DNA from: Mycolicibacterium austroafricanum
Lineage (GTDB): Bacteria; Actinomycetota; Actinomycetes; Mycobacteriales; Mycobacteriaceae
DNA length: 64,000 nt
Reading direction: 5' to 3'
NCBI RefSeq assembly: GCF_902705885.1
Contig: NZ_CACSIP010000019.1
Span: forward strand, 13,997 to 77,996
Shown here: positions 36,650 to 45,016 of the stretch, one piece after another
How positions within the stretch are numbered: position 1 is the first letter of the stretch
How the letters are laid out: every line of letters starts with the position of its first letter
Made by a program: the position numbers and the translations under genes
Notes under the pieces: generated by a model
The model's input: the letters and a program-made list of their open reading frames with translations, nothing else
What the model was told of the DNA's origin: nothing
Databases searched by the model: none

Positions 36650-37126
36650 CTAACCGACCGAGTGCCCCCGCGCCTCTTCCTGGCTGCGGTAGTCGTCGGC
36701 CAGGGCGCACACGTGGTCGGGCAGTGCGCCGGCGACCACGTCGGCCAGGGTGGTCTGTTCCACCACCGAACGCATACTGGCCCGCAGCGCCCGCCACACG
36801 TCGGTCAGCGCCGCCGTGGGACCCGAGTACGGAAGGTCACCCAGACCGATGTCGCGGACGCTGGCCAGCGGCCCGTCGATGCAACGCAGCACGTCGGCGA
36901 TGCTGATCTCGATGGCGGGCCTGGCGAGTTCGTACCCGCCCTCGCGGCCACGGTGGCTACGCACCAGTCGGTCGGTACGCAGGTCGGAGAGGATATCGAC
37001 GAGGAACTGGGGTGGGATCCCCTGCGCCCTGGCCAGGTCGTCGGTCTTGACGACGGTGCCGTCGTCGACCGTGGCCAGCTGAACCATGGCCCGGACGGCA
37101 TACTCCGCCTTGGCCGACATCCGCAT
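36650..37126 (-). CDS. Rrf2-family transcriptional regulator
   Basis: A 158-residue winged-helix regulator of the Rrf2 family. The DNA-binding part is [18 protein letters not shown] with [20 protein letters not shown] and the wing [12 protein letters not shown]. Only two cysteines are present (Cys82 and Cys140), so the three-Cys iron-sulfur cluster of IscR/NsrR is not formed; this is the CymR-like type that senses cysteine status in other bacteria. It lies near cysD-cysNC-cysQ, as does Rv1287 in M. tuberculosis as I recall, so control of sulfur genes is a fair inference. Confidence 0.9.
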   Translation of the reverse strand: MRMSAKAEYAVRAMVQLATVDDGTVVKTDDLARAQGIPPQFLVDILSDLRTDRLVRSHRGREGGYELARPAIEISIADVLRCIDGPLASVRDIGLGDLPYSGPTAALTDVWRALRASMRSVVEQTTLADVVAGALPDHVCALADDYRSQEEARGHSVG

Positions 37127-37135
37127 GCCCCAAGG

Positions 37136-37735
37136 CTAGTCGGGTATGTCCGCCGATCCCGCAACCACCACCGCGAACATATCGGCCAGGGCCGCCAGGC
37201 TGGCCGACTGCATCGCCGACGCCGGCACCGGATCGCCCGTCAGTCCCGGCAGGGCGCGGGTCGCGGTGGCACCAGCTACCACCGTCGGCGAGTAGCCCAG
37301 ATTGAACGCCCCGCGCGCCGTCGAGTTCACGCACATGTGCGTCATGAATCCGGCCAGGACCAGGTGTGACGCGTCGACCGTCTTGAGCAGTCCGTCGAGT
37401 TCGGTCTTGAAGAACGAATTCGGATAGTTCTTGATGACCACAGGCTCAGCATCCCGCGGCGCCACCTGCGCGACAATCGCTCCGCTCTCGCCGTCGACGT
37501 CGTAGAGCGAGCCGGGTCCGTCGTCGTGCTGAATGTGGATGACAGGGATACCCGCTGTGCGCGCCCGCTCGAGCAGAGCCGCCGCTTCGTCGAGTGCGGG
37601 TTGCACGCCCTCGAGTTCCATCACCCCTCGGGTGTAGGTGTTCTGGCAGTCGATCAGGACGAGCGCCGAATCGGCCAGACTGACCGGGGCAAGCGGAAGG
37701 CCTGCCATCGCGCGCAGAGTGTTGGGATCAGACAC
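37136..37735 (-). CDS. Isochorismatase-family cysteine hydrolase
   Basis: A 199-residue alpha/beta hydrolase of the isochorismatase-like superfamily. The catalytic triad is Asp29 (ALVLIDCQN), Lys102 (VIKNYPNSFF) and Cys135 (GFMTHMCVNSTAR). Proteins of this type cleave amides such as nicotinamide or N-carbamoyl compounds. The gene is 9 nt upstream of the Rrf2 regulator and 41 nt downstream of cysQ, so it is likely in the cys operon. Start GTG at 37735. Substrate not evident. Confidence 0.88.
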   Translation of the reverse strand: MSDPNTLRAMAGLPLAPVSLADSALVLIDCQNTYTRGVMELEGVQPALDEAAALLERARTAGIPVIHIQHDDGPGSLYDVDGESGAIVAQVAPRDAEPVVIKNYPNSFFKTELDGLLKTVDASHLVLAGFMTHMCVNSTARGAFNLGYSPTVVAGATATRALPGLTGDPVPASAMQSASLAALADMFAVVVAGSADIPD

Positions 37736-37776
37736 GGCCCAAGCCTACGCGGGGACCTGTGGGGCCTGGATGGGAT

Positions 37777-38529
37777 TCAGCGAGCGGTGACCGCCAGCAC
37801 TGCGTCCGCGTATTCGGGACGGCAGACGATCAGGTCGGGAAGTTTCGAGTCCCGCTGGTTGTACCGCAGCGCCGACCCGTCGATGCGCGAAGTGTGCAAC
37901 CCGGCGGCCCGGGCCACGGCGACCGGGGCGGCGGAGTCCCATTCATACTGCCCGCCGGCATGCACGTAGACATCCGAGAGCCCCTGCACCACCGATGCCA
38001 CCTTCGCTCCGGCCGAACCCATCTCGACGAGAACACCGCCGAGCGCATCACGAACCTCGAGCGCGATGGCGGGCGGGCGGGTCCGCGAGACCACGATCCG
38101 CGGAACCGCGGGTGCGGGCGGCGGGGTGAGCACCGTCGGGGTGGCAAGCGTGACGTGCTGCGCCGGCAACGCGACCGCACCGGCGATCAGCTCACCGCCG
38201 TCGCCCCCGCGTTGCCAGAGCGCCACGTGCACCGCCCAGTCGGTCCGGCCGAGCTCGGAGAACTCCCGGGTGCCGTCGAGTGGATCGACGATCCACACTC
38301 GCTCGGCGCCGATCCGCACCGGATCGGCCGCCTCTGCCGGCCCTTCCTCCGAGAGGACCGCGTCATCGGGTCGCTCGGCAGCCAGCGCCGCCATCAGGAA
38401 GTCGTGGGAGCGCTTGTCCCCCGCGGCCTTCCGCTCCTCGGCACTGGCTTCTGCGAGTTCACTACGGACGTCGAGCAACAGCGCACCGGCCTCGGTGGCC
38501 AGTCGTGCGGCGAGCTCGTGGTCGGTCAC
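37777..38529 (-). CDS. cysQ: 3'(2'),5'-bisphosphate nucleotidase / PAP phosphatase
   Basis: Lithium-sensitive metal phosphatase that removes the 3'-phosphate from PAP or PAPS, recycling the by-product of sulfotransfer. Metal-binding motifs are SEEGP (~60-64), DPLDGTREF (Asp82, Asp85) and the C-terminal WDSAAPVAV. At 250 aa it matches the CysQ size. The GTG at 38529 follows a GGAGA site that lies in a short repeat. It is downstream of cysNC (28 nt gap), so PAPS production and removal are encoded together; as I recall, the M. tuberculosis cysQ is elsewhere. Confidence 0.92.
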   Translation of the reverse strand: MTDHELAARLATEAGALLLDVRSELAEASAEERKAAGDKRSHDFLMAALAAERPDDAVLSEEGPAEAADPVRIGAERVWIVDPLDGTREFSELGRTDWAVHVALWQRGGDGGELIAGAVALPAQHVTLATPTVLTPPPAPAVPRIVVSRTRPPAIALEVRDALGGVLVEMGSAGAKVASVVQGLSDVYVHAGGQYEWDSAAPVAVARAAGLHTSRIDGSALRYNQRDSKLPDLIVCRPEYADAVLAVTAR

Positions 38530-38530
38530 A

Positions 38531-38559
38531 GCCGTCTCCTCTTCGCGCGAGCGCTCATC
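38531..38559 (-). repeat. 29-bp junction element, copy 1 (cysNC/cysQ)
   Basis: On the minus strand this runs from GATGAGCGCTCG to AGACGGC and matches copy 2 at 45909-45937 in 26 of 29 positions. It spans the end of cysNC and holds the GGAGA ribosome site of cysQ. The GAGCGCTC core is palindromic. Confidence 0.7.
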
Positions 38560-40402
38560 ACTGCCGATCCTCGAGCATCTCGATGACCGACACCGCCAGC
38601 TCGTCGGGGGTGCGGTCCGGGGTGAGTCGCAGGTCCGGGTCCTTCGGCCGTTGGTAGGGACTGTCGACACCGGTGAAGTGGGTGATCTCCCCGGAACGCG
38701 CCTTGGCGTACAACCCCTTCGGGTCGCGCCTCTCGCAGTCCTCCAGCGGCGTGTCGCAGAACACCTCGTAGAAGTCGACACCGGCTTCGGTGGCCACCGT
38801 GCGCGCCAGCTCGCGATGTTCGGCGAGCGGGCTGATCGCCGGCACCAGCACCACCTGACCGGAGTCGGCGAGGATCGCAGCCACATGCGCCAGCCTGCGG
38901 AGGTTCTCCGACCGGTCGGCCATCGAGAAGCCGAGGTCCGCGTTGAGGCCGTGGCGCAGGTTGTCCCCGTCGAGAACGTAAGCGGGAATCCCCTTTTCGA
39001 GCAGCTTCTGCTCGACGAGCATGGCCACCGAGGACTTGCCCGAGCCCGACAGACCGGTGAACCACACGGTGCGCCCCTTGCTCAGCCGGTCCTCGGCGGT
39101 GCACAGCGACTCGTGTCGGACGGTGTTCGGGCTCGCGCTGCGCGCCGTACCGTCGCGCAGCACCATGCCCGCGGCGACGGTCCCGTTGGTGTTCGGGTCG
39201 ATCAGGATGAACGAGCCGGTCGTCGCATTGCGGCTGTACTCGTCGAGCAACAACGGCACCTGGGTGCGCAGCGAGATCCGGCCCAGCTCATTGAGTTTAA
39301 GCGCCGTGGCCGACTTGTCGCGGTGCAGGGTGTTGACGTCGAGCCGGTAGTCCAGACCCGTCACCTTGACGCGGGTGGTGCGGGTGTTGTGCTTGATCAG
39401 GTAGTCACGGCCGGGTTCCAGCGACGCAGCGTCGGCCATCCAGCACACCGTGGCGTCGAAGTCCTGCGAGACCCTGGGCTGGTTGTTGGGACGCGCGATC
39501 AGATCGCCACGGGAGATGTCGATGTCGTCGGTCAGGCTGACCGAGACCGCCATCGGCGGGAAAGCCTCGTCGATTGGGCCGCCGGGGCTTTCGATCGCGG
39601 CGATCTTGGACGTCTTGCCGGTCGGCAGCACCACGACCTCGTCACCGACGCGCATCACGCCGCTGGCCAGCGTGCCCGCGTAGCTGCGGTGATCATGGTG
39701 GTCCCGGGTCTGTGGACGGATCACGTACTGCACCGGGAACCGGACGTCGACGAGGTTGCGATCGCCGGCGATGTACACCTCCTCGAGGTGCGTGAGCAGC
39801 GACGGCCCTTCGTACCAGGGCGTCACGTCGGATTTGGTGACGACGTTGTCGCCGTTGAGCGCCGACAGCGGGATGGTGGTCACGTCGTGCACGTCCAGCC
39901 GTGCGGCGAAGTCGTGGAAGTCGTCGCGGATGGACTCGAACCGTTCCTGGTCCCAGTCGACCAGATCCATCTTGTTGACCGCCAGCACCACGTGCTGGAT
40001 ACCGAGCAACGAGGCCAGGAACGCGTGCCTGCGCGACTGCTCGAGCAGCCCGTGACGCGCATCGACCAACACGATCGCCAGCTGCGCGGTCGAGGTGCCG
40101 GTGACCATGTTGCGGGTGTACTGGATGTGGCCGGGAGTGTCGGCGATGATGAATTTCCGCTTGGCCGTGGCGAAATAGCGGTAGGCGACATCGATGGTGA
40201 TGCCCTGCTCACGCTCGGCCCGCAGCCCGTCGGTCACCAGCGCCAGGTCGGTGTAGTCGTTTCCGCGCTCCTTGGAGGTGCGCTCGACGGCCGCGAGTTG
40301 ATCCTCCATGACGGCCTTGGAGTCGAAGAGCAGCCGGCCGATCAGCGTGGACTTGCCGTCGTCGACCGAACCGGCGGTCGCGATGCGAAGCAACGTAGCC
40401 AT
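38558..40402 (-). CDS. cysN: Bifunctional sulfate adenylyltransferase GTPase subunit / APS kinase
   Basis: A 614-residue fusion of the CysN GTPase with an APS kinase (cysNC). CysN drives APS formation by CysD with GTP hydrolysis; the kinase then makes PAPS. GTPase motifs are GSVDDGKST (11-19), DTPGHIQYTRNM and NKMDLVD. The kinase starts near residue 449 with GLSGSGKSS and has LDGDNLRHGLN. The ATG at 40402 was chosen because the GTPase starts there (MATLLRIATAGS), 1 nt after the cysD stop. The upstream open frame lies in cysD in another phase. The length is the same as M. tuberculosis CysN as I recall it. Confidence 0.97.
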   Translation of the reverse strand: MATLLRIATAGSVDDGKSTLIGRLLFDSKAVMEDQLAAVERTSKERGNDYTDLALVTDGLRAEREQGITIDVAYRYFATAKRKFIIADTPGHIQYTRNMVTGTSTAQLAIVLVDARHGLLEQSRRHAFLASLLGIQHVVLAVNKMDLVDWDQERFESIRDDFHDFAARLDVHDVTTIPLSALNGDNVVTKSDVTPWYEGPSLLTHLEEVYIAGDRNLVDVRFPVQYVIRPQTRDHHDHRSYAGTLASGVMRVGDEVVVLPTGKTSKIAAIESPGGPIDEAFPPMAVSVSLTDDIDISRGDLIARPNNQPRVSQDFDATVCWMADAASLEPGRDYLIKHNTRTTRVKVTGLDYRLDVNTLHRDKSATALKLNELGRISLRTQVPLLLDEYSRNATTGSFILIDPNTNGTVAAGMVLRDGTARSASPNTVRHESLCTAEDRLSKGRTVWFTGLSGSGKSSVAMLVEQKLLEKGIPAYVLDGDNLRHGLNADLGFSMADRSENLRRLAHVAAILADSGQVVLVPAISPLAEHRELARTVATEAGVDFYEVFCDTPLEDCERRDPKGLYAKARSGEITHFTGVDSPYQRPKDPDLRLTPDRTPDELAVSVIEMLEDRQ

Positions 40403-40403
40403 G

Positions 40404-41336
40404 TCAGAAATAGCCTTCCCGCTTGCGGTCTTCCATGCCTGCTTCGGAGATCCGATCGTCGGCGCGGGTGGCGCCACGTTCGGTCAACCGCGAGATGGCG
40501 GTCTCGGCGATGACCTCGGCGACGGTGGCCGCCGTGGACTCGACGCAACCGGTGCAGGTGACGTCGCCGACAGTGCGGAACCGCACCGTCTTCTCGATGA
40601 TCGGCTCGTCCTCATGGGGCTGCAGGTACCTGTGGACGGCCAGCAGCATGCCGTCGCGCTCGAACACCTTGCGCTGGTGGGCGTAATAGATCGACGGGAG
40701 CTTGATGTTCTCGGCGCCGATGTAGGACCAGATGTCGAACTCGGTCCAGTTGGACAACGGGAACACCCGGATGTGCTCACCCTTGTGGTGGCGGCCGTTG
40801 TAGATGTTCCACAGCTCCGGGCGCTGAGCCTTGGGATCCCACTGGCCGAACTCGTCACGGAAGGAGAAGACCCGCTCCTTGGCCCTGGCCTTCTCCTCGT
40901 CGCGACGGGCACCGCCGAAGGCGGCATCGAACTTGTTCTCCCGGATCGCGCGCAACAACGTGAAGGTCTGCATCGGATTGCGGGACGGAATGGTCTCGAC
41001 CACCCGGCCGGCGTCGATGTCGTCCTGCACCTTGGCGACCACCAGCCGCACCCCGGACTCCGCGACCAGCTCGTCACGGGCGGCCAGCACCTCGTCGAAG
41101 TTGTGGCCGGTGTCGACGTGCATCACCGGGAACGGCAGCCGACCGGGCCGGAAGGCCTTGATCGCCAGGTGCAGCATCACGATCGAGTCCTTGCCACCCG
41201 AGAACAGCAGGACCGGCCGCTCGAACTCGGCGGCCACCTCCCTGATGATGTGGATGGCCTCGGCCTCGAGGGCTCGCAGGTGGCTCAGCTCGTACCGGCC
41301 GGCGTTCTGGGTGAGCTCGTCGTCGGTGACCGTCAT
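40404..41336 (-). CDS. cysD: Sulfate adenylyltransferase subunit 2
   Basis: PP-loop ATPase of 310 aa that adenylates sulfate. The P-loop is SGGKDS (46-51), and the substrate segment is MHVDTGHNFDEV, with RRDEEKARAKERVFSFRD following. The C-terminal ECTG-like CTGCVESTA is present. It forms the ATP sulfurylase with CysNC, and cysNC begins 1 nt later. GGAGATGCG precedes the ATG. The upstream region (41337-41443) is AT-rich for this DNA and is the probable sulfur-controlled promoter, though I cannot identify the operator. Confidence 0.97.
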   Translation of the reverse strand: MTVTDDELTQNAGRYELSHLRALEAEAIHIIREVAAEFERPVLLFSGGKDSIVMLHLAIKAFRPGRLPFPVMHVDTGHNFDEVLAARDELVAESGVRLVVAKVQDDIDAGRVVETIPSRNPMQTFTLLRAIRENKFDAAFGGARRDEEKARAKERVFSFRDEFGQWDPKAQRPELWNIYNGRHHKGEHIRVFPLSNWTEFDIWSYIGAENIKLPSIYYAHQRKVFERDGMLLAVHRYLQPHEDEPIIEKTVRFRTVGDVTCTGCVESTAATVAEVIAETAISRLTERGATRADDRISEAGMEDRKREGYF

Positions 41337-41443
41337 CGCATCTCCATAAAGTCGGTAGATATGACCAACTTAGCAATCATGACCTGAAATGTAGCGATCT
41401 GCCACCACTGCTGTCAACGTCGAGCAGGCGCTCGGACCTCGCA

Positions 41444-41507
41444 CGCCGAGCAGACACAAAATCGTGCTTATCGCAGGGGTTTCGCACGACTTTGTGTCTG
41501 CTCGGCG
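41444..41507. repeat. Long palindrome, copy 1 (tail of the TcrY-like kinase gene)
   Basis: Arms at 41444-41467 and 41484-41507 (core CCGAGCAGACACAAAATCG) pair with one mismatch around a 16-nt loop. The right arm encodes the last residues of the kinase (AEQTQSRAKPLR), so the repeat has replaced or extended its tail. It could fold as a terminator between tcrY and cysD. A second copy is at 47809-47868. Confidence 0.85.
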
Positions 41508-43081
41508 GTTCGGGGACGGTCGCCGGGCAGCCGGACAATGAACTCGGTTCTGCCCGGGACGCTGTGCACCTCGATCGTGCCGCCGTGTGCCCGCACGACA
41601 GCGTCGGCGATCGCCAGGCCGAGCCCAGTACTGCCACCGCGTCGCGACCGCGAGGAGTCACCGCGCGCGAACCGCTCGAACACATCGGGCTGCAGCCAGG
41701 CCGGGATACCCGGGCCGTCGTCGAGGACGGTCAACACCACGTCCGCCCGGTCACCCACGGCCAGTGATGTGGTGACGGTGGTGCCGGGCGGGGTGTGCGT
41801 GCGCGCATTGGCCAGCAGGTTCGCCAGCACCTGATGCAGGCGCGCCTCGTCTCCGGCGACCGTGACGGGTTCGTCGGGCAGATCCAACTCCCACGTGTGA
41901 TGGGGTCCGGCGATGTGCGCGTCGCTGACCGCGTCCACCACGAGGCGGGTCAGGTCAACCGAACCCTGCTGCAGGGGACGCCCGGTGTCCAGGCGGGCCA
42001 GCAACAGCAGATCCTCGACGAGGTGCGTCATCCGCGCGGTCTCGGATTCGACGCGGTTCATCGCGTGGGCCACGTCGTCGGGGAGCTCACCCTGCTTGCG
42101 CTGTGCCAGCTCGGTATAGCCCCGGATGGCCGCCAGTGGCGTCCGCAACTCATGGCTGGCGTCGGCGACGAATTGCCGCACCCGTGTTTCACTGGCCTGA
42201 CGCGCCGACAGCGCCCCGGCGATGCGGTCGAGCATGCGGTTCAGCGCGCCGGAGAGCTGCCCGATCTCGGTGTGCGCGGCAGCCGGATCGACCTTGACGA
42301 TCGGCGTCGGCAACCGCACCTCACCTCGATCCAACTCCAGGTCGGCGACCTGCTGCGCGGCCGCAGACACCCGCGCCAACGGCTCGAGTTGGCGACGGAC
42401 GGTAACGATGCCCGCCGCCGCGGCGGCCACCAGAGCGACGGCACCGACGACACAGAAGATGACGAACACCCAGAGCAGGGTGTCGTCGACATCGGCGGTG
42501 GGCAGACCGGTCACGATGGTCTCGCCCGGGTGATGTGCGGGTGAACTCACCACCCGGTAGCGGCCAAGCCCATCGATGTCGACTGTCCTGGCACGCATGT
42601 CGGCGGGAAGCTCGGCGAGTTGTTCGGCCGCGGCCGAGGAGATCTCGGCACGGGATCCGTCGGCGGTGATGACCCCGGCGTCCAGCACGGATCCTTGCGA
42701 CACGACCGCCCCGACCGTGCGGATCTCCTGGCCCGGCGCGTTGAGGAAGGCCGGCCCCACCCCGTCGGCGTCGCGGATGATCACACGGGGGGCGGAGCCG
42801 GGCGGCCGGGGCAGGGCGGGCTGCCTCATCATGGGCGGGCCCATTCCGGGTGGCGGCCCGAAGTCGAAGATCACCGCTGAACGTCTGGCGGCCTCCACCA
42901 CCTGTTCGTCGAGCTGGTTCATCAGAAAGCGTTGCAGCGCGAACTCGGTCGCGACGCCGATACCCGCGCACACCGCCGCCAGCAGCACGACCTGGGTGAC
43001 CAGCAGGCGGGTCCGCAGCGACCAGCTACGAGGAGCTCGCCAACCCACCCGTGTGGGTTCAGCGCGCGGGCTTGAGGACAT
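41468..43081 (-). CDS. tcrY: TcrY-like sensor histidine kinase
   Basis: OmpR-type sensor kinase of 537 aa. A membrane segment at ~24-46 (LLVTQVVLLAAVCAGIGV), an extracytoplasmic domain (~47-200) with a GPPPGMGPPM loop, a second membrane segment at ~201-225, HAMP, and the phosphoacceptor His310 in FVADASHELRTPLAAIRGY. The ATPase domain has LANLLANARTHTP and DDGPGIP, GSTGLGLAIADAV. The start is the ATG at 43081, which overlaps tcrX; a GTG at 43090 is possible. The C-terminal AEQTQSRAKPLR comes from the palindromic repeat. The name rests on my recollection of TcrX similarity next door. Confidence 0.8.
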   Translation of the reverse strand: MSSSPRAEPTRVGWRAPRSWSLRTRLLVTQVVLLAAVCAGIGVATEFALQRFLMNQLDEQVVEAARRSAVIFDFGPPPGMGPPMMRQPALPRPPGSAPRVIIRDADGVGPAFLNAPGQEIRTVGAVVSQGSVLDAGVITADGSRAEISSAAAEQLAELPADMRARTVDIDGLGRYRVVSSPAHHPGETIVTGLPTADVDDTLLWVFVIFCVVGAVALVAAAAAGIVTVRRQLEPLARVSAAAQQVADLELDRGEVRLPTPIVKVDPAAAHTEIGQLSGALNRMLDRIAGALSARQASETRVRQFVADASHELRTPLAAIRGYTELAQRKQGELPDDVAHAMNRVESETARMTHLVEDLLLLARLDTGRPLQQGSVDLTRLVVDAVSDAHIAGPHHTWELDLPDEPVTVAGDEARLHQVLANLLANARTHTPPGTTVTTSLAVGDRADVVLTVLDDGPGIPAWLQPDVFERFARGDSSRSRRGGSTGLGLAIADAVVRAHGGTIEVHSVPGRTEFIVRLPGDRPRTAEQTQSRAKPLR

Positions 43082-43835
43082 AGCCCGCACCCCGCAACGT
43101 GTGGATCATCGGTTCGCGCCCGCTGTCGATCTTCTTGCGCAGGTAGGACACGTACAGCTCGACGATGTTCGATCGGCCCCCGAAGTCATAGCTCCACACC
43201 CGATCGAGGATCTGCGCTTTGCTCAGCACCCGTTTGGCGTTCCGCATCATGAACCGCAGCAACTCGAACTCGGTCGCGGTCAGCGAGATGACGTCTCCGG
43301 CACGGGTCACTTCGTGGCTGTCCTCGTCGAGCACGAGGTCCCCGACGACGATCTTGGCTCCGCCGCCCTCGGTGGTCACGCCGGTGCGCCGCAGCAGCGC
43401 ACGCAACCGCAGCACCACCTCTTCGAGGCTGAAGGGCTTGGTCACGTAGTCGTCTCCACCGGCGGTCAGACCTGCGATGCGGTCCTCGACGGAGTCCTTG
43501 GCGGTGAGCAGCAGCAGCGGCAGCCCCGGGATCTGCTCCCGCAGCTTGCGCAGTACCTCCAACCCGCTCATGTCCGGCAGCATCACGTCGAGCACGACCA
43601 CATCCGGCGGGGTCTGTCTGGCCAGCGCGATCGCGGTGGCACCGTCGCCGGCGGTCACGATCTCCCAGCCCTCGTAGCGCAGCGCCATCGACACCAGTTC
43701 GGCCAGCACGGGCTCGTCGTCGACGACGAGGACGTGGATCGGGCGCCCGTCGGCGCGGCGCATCACCACCCGGGCACCGTCGCCGGAGGCGGCGAGACCG
43801 GCGGCGTCGCCGTCGGAAACTGGCGTGTCGGCCAC
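43059..43835 (-). CDS. tcrX: TcrX-like response regulator
   Basis: OmpR/PhoB-type response regulator of 258 aa. Receiver domain from HVLVVDDEPVLAELVSMALRY; Asp83 in VVVLDVMLPDMSG is the phosphorylation site and the lysine is in GGDDYVTKPFS. The winged-helix domain ends VWSYDFGGRSNIVELYVSYL and REPMIHTLRGAGYVLKPAR. From memory the protein matches M. tuberculosis TcrX (Rv3765c) more closely than PhoP. The start is GTG at 43835 (VADTPVSDG). In M. tuberculosis I recall a carbonic anhydrase gene between oppB and cysD; here the two-component pair takes that place. It is divergent from oppB. Confidence 0.85.
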   Translation of the reverse strand: MADTPVSDGDAAGLAASGDGARVVMRRADGRPIHVLVVDDEPVLAELVSMALRYEGWEIVTAGDGATAIALARQTPPDVVVLDVMLPDMSGLEVLRKLREQIPGLPLLLLTAKDSVEDRIAGLTAGGDDYVTKPFSLEEVVLRLRALLRRTGVTTEGGGAKIVVGDLVLDEDSHEVTRAGDVISLTATEFELLRFMMRNAKRVLSKAQILDRVWSYDFGGRSNIVELYVSYLRKKIDSGREPMIHTLRGAGYVLKPAR

Positions 43836-44038
43836 TGACCCAGTATGTGCCCGGGCCCTAGGCGTTTTCTGTGTCGTTGCTATGCGCAGGCTGTGAACAG
43901 TGGCCGACAGGCCTGGCCAGCCGCCGATTCCCCAGCAGGACCCCGGCACCGATCAGCCACGCCGAACCCACCTGAACGGGCTGTGTCAACACATTTCTCC
44001 TAACCTGTGCGAATGCAGCGCAGCGGCGGACCCACCGC

Positions 44039-45016
44039 ATGACCCGGTTCCTCGCGCGCCGGCTGCTCAACTACATCGTGCTGCTGGGCATCGCGTCGTT
44101 CCTCACGTTCACCCTGACCGCGCTGACGTTCGAACCGCTCGACAGCCTGCTCGAACGCAACCCGCGGCCTCCGCAGGCCGTCATCGATGCCAAGGCCGCC
44201 GAGCTGAACCTCGACGAACCGATACCGGTCCGCTACGCGAACTGGGTGTCGGGGGCCGTCCGGGGAGACTTCGGCACCACTGTCGGCGGCCAGCCGGTCA
44301 GCGACGAACTGTGGCGCCGCATCGGTGTCAGCCTGCGGCTGGTGCTGATCGGATCGGTGGCGGGAACCGTCATCGGGGTCGTGGTGGGCGCGTGGGGCGC
44401 GATCCGCCAGTACCGGGTGTCGGACCGGGTGATCACCGTCACGTCTCTGCTGATCTTGAGCACCCCGACGTTCGTGATCGCCAACCTGCTGATCCTGGGC
44501 GCACTCAAGGTGAACTCGATACTGGGCGTGCAGCTGTTCGAGTACACCGGGGAGACATCGTCGGACGCGGTCGGTGGCGCCTGGGCGCAGTTCGTCGACC
44601 GTCTGCAGCATCTGGTGCTGCCCACCTTCACGCTCGCCCTGGCGTCCATCGCCGGGTTCAGCCGCTATCAGCGCAACGCGATGCTCGATGTGCTGGGGCA
44701 GGACTTCATCCGGACGGCGCGGGCCAAGGGCCTGACGCGGCGCCGGGCGTTGTTCAAACACGGCCTGCGCACCGCGCTGATCCCGATGGCCACACTGTTC
44801 GCCTACGGCGTCAGCGCCCTGGTCACCGGCGCGGTGTTCGTCGAGAAGATCTTCGGCTGGCACGGCATGGGCGAGTGGGTGATCCAGGGCGTCGCCACCC
44901 AGGACACCAACATCATCGCCGCGATCACGGTGTTCACCGGAGCGACCATCCTGCTGGCAGGGTTGCTCTCGGATGTGTTCTACGCGGTTCTCGACCCCAG
45001 GGTCCGGGTCTCATGA
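44039..45016 (+). CDS. oppB: Peptide ABC transporter permease
   Basis: Inner-membrane permease of the Opp/Dpp type, 325 aa. [24 protein letters not shown] is the first membrane helix, about six membrane spans follow, and the EAA motif that contacts the ATPase is [19 protein letters not shown]. The C-terminal [19 protein letters not shown] is typical. The length equals that of M. tuberculosis OppB as I recall. The ATG follows a short leader with a possible TAACCT -10 about 45 nt upstream. Its stop overlaps oppC by 4 nt. It is the first gene of oppBCDA. Confidence 0.96.
   Translation: MTRFLARRLLNYIVLLGIASFLTFTLTALTFEPLDSLLERNPRPPQAVIDAKAAELNLDEPIPVRYANWVSGAVRGDFGTTVGGQPVSDELWRRIGVSLRLVLIGSVAGTVIGVVVGAWGAIRQYRVSDRVITVTSLLILSTPTFVIANLLILGALKVNSILGVQLFEYTGETSSDAVGGAWAQFVDRLQHLVLPTFTLALASIAGFSRYQRNAMLDVLGQDFIRTARAKGLTRRRALFKHGLRTALIPMATLFAYGVSALVTGAVFVEKIFGWHGMGEWVIQGVATQDTNIIAAITVFTGATILLAGLLSDVFYAVLDPRVRVS

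Noticed and set aside
38066..40513. 815-codon plus-strand frame
   Set aside because: Antisense to cysQ and cysNC; no domain visible.
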